DNA of 64,000 nucleotides, from assembly GCA_022844205.1 (NCBI GenBank), contig JALHMF010000009.1:56750-120749 (forward strand). The letters are read 5' to 3'. Below the pieces are notes generated by a model. The model saw nothing but the letters and a program-made list of their open reading frames with translations. It did not search any database and had not been told where the DNA came from. Made by a program: the position numbers and the translations under genes. Of the stretch, positions 63,499 through 64,000 are shown piece by piece. Source of the DNA: Xanthobacteraceae bacterium. GTDB taxonomy: Bacteria; Pseudomonadota; Alphaproteobacteria; Rhizobiales; Xanthobacteraceae. The stretch's first letter is position 1; each line of letters begins with the position of its first letter.

Positions 63499-63756
63499 AT
63501 GGACGTAAAATTCGAGATTAATACGCTGGCCGCCGAGACATTGGCGCTTCAAACGCTCTTGTCGAACGTACTAGAGGCGCTTGCTCTGGTGTCGCCTGAA
63601 TTTGACAGAGCTATCCGCGACGGATTCGACAAGACCGCAAACGATGTTGAAGACCTTGCGATCAGGATGGGAAAGTCGGCCTCCCCCGATCATACGGTAA
63701 AGGCGCTTCAAATTGTTGAGACCCTTCGGACCATCACGCTTCGCCGCAAGAAATAA
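63499..63756 (+). CDS. Hypothetical protein
   Basis: An 85-residue protein starting at ATG 63499 behind GGGGGTC. It is mostly helical: KFEINTLAAETLALQTLLSN, then LALVSPEFDRAIRDGFDKTA and a basic C-terminus RTITLRRKK. No membrane or signal segment. Codon use is less GC-biased than in the left of the window, suggesting an accessory origin. I do not recognise a family. Confidence 0.65.
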   Translation: MDVKFEINTLAAETLALQTLLSNVLEALALVSPEFDRAIRDGFDKTANDVEDLAIRMGKSASPDHTVKALQIVETLRTITLRRKK

Positions 63757-63775
63757 TCTTGCGCTGGAGTTCAAC

Positions 63776-63895
63776 TCACTTGGACTTAGCACGTCTCTTT
63801 TTCCTACGTTTGTTTAGCTTCATTTCGTCGTGGTGCTTAGGCGGCATCCGTACAAGCGCCGCCATCAATCCCTGAGTTTTCTTTAGCTTGGACAT
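63776..63895 (-). CDS. Small basic protein (possible)
   Basis: A 39-codon frame from ATG 63895: MSKLKKTQGLMAALVRMPPK followed by a lysine- and arginine-rich tail (NKRRKKRRAKSK). A 39-residue polypeptide this basic could bind nucleic acid. No clear ribosome site is seen. It lies in the AT-richer right edge and is divergent from the next frame. Confidence 0.35.
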   Translation of the reverse strand: MSKLKKTQGLMAALVRMPPKHHDEMKLNKRRKKRRAKSK

Positions 63896-63899
63896 AGCG

Positions 63900-64000
63900 A
63901 TGCCCCGAAAAAGGAAAAGAAAAGCAAAACCGAAACTTCCGCGCCGCTTGATATTTGATCTAGAGAAAGCGCTGGGTGCGATCTCCCTAGAGTGGAACTA
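63900..64000 (+). CDS. Partial ORF running off the window end
   Basis: From ATG 63900 the frame is open to the last base: MPRKRKRKAKPKLPRRLIFD, then LEKALGAISLEWN. The strongly basic N-terminus resembles the divergent small frame at 63776-63895. Only about 33 codons are visible, so neither length nor family can be given. Confidence 0.35.
   Translation, partial: MPRKRKRKAKPKLPRRLIFDLEKALGAISLEWN

Overview
The window is a 64 kb piece of chromosome from a GC-rich alphaproteobacterium, most likely order Hyphomicrobiales (Rhizobiales) near the Bradyrhizobium/Xanthobacter side. The evidence is the gene families present (a large two-TM coiled-coil protein resembling the Rhizobiales growth-pole-ring protein, CheZ of alphaproteobacterial type, STAS-MlaE permease, pobA, DUF6152/DUF6644 pair), the GTG/TTG starts and GC-rich third positions, and several dispersed intergenic palindromes of the kind common in rhizobial genomes. 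No rRNA, tRNA, CRISPR array, integrase or transposase was recognised.

Left third (1-20.8 kb): cell-envelope sugar supply. After a gentisate 1,2-dioxygenase come manC, an MsbA-like ABC exporter, galU, rfbD, ugd and galE, then a complete heptose set (hldE, hldD, gmhA, gmhB, waaF, waaC). A small transaldolase lies next to it, and its substrate sedoheptulose 7-phosphate is also the GmhA substrate. A Gfo/Idh/MocA dehydrogenase overlapping a DegT aminotransferase follows (gnnA/gnnB-like, best explained by 2,3-diamino-glucose lipid A), then murJ. A DUF4258/DUF2283 pair inside this stretch is broken by a nonsense codon.

Middle (20.8-46 kb): transport and metabolism. There is an RND efflux pair, pobA, an orphan molybdenum-hydroxylase large subunit, an EamA exporter, small regulatory and Cys-rich proteins, and a TPP riboswitch driving thiM-thiE-thiD with a TRAP solute-binding protein attached. 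Then follow a Tat-exported amine oxidase with an FAH-family enzyme, MgtC, a threonine dehydratase, CheZ, an MFS carrier, a dipeptide epimerase, and an mlaE-mlaF-mlaD lipid transport operon closed by a strong terminator.

Right (46-64 kb): the 1138-residue membrane coiled-coil protein, an Hpt protein, an adjacent [2Fe-2S] ferredoxin and its reductase, an exonuclease, an exported SGNH hydrolase, a YiiX-type cysteine hydrolase and fadE, and then a visibly accessory zone. Within 7 kb there are two paralogous HigBA modules on opposite strands and a HicAB module. The most unusual structure is at 60.6-62.5 kb: the last ~50-76 bp of a vWA-domain (CoxE-like) gene recur three more times downstream. Each copy closes a ~560-630 bp unit carrying its own small gene or gene pair (ion channel; hicAB; four-TM protein), so that the locus looks like a tandem cassette array built on the 3' end of a gene. 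The last kilobase is AT-richer and holds small ORFs of unknown function.
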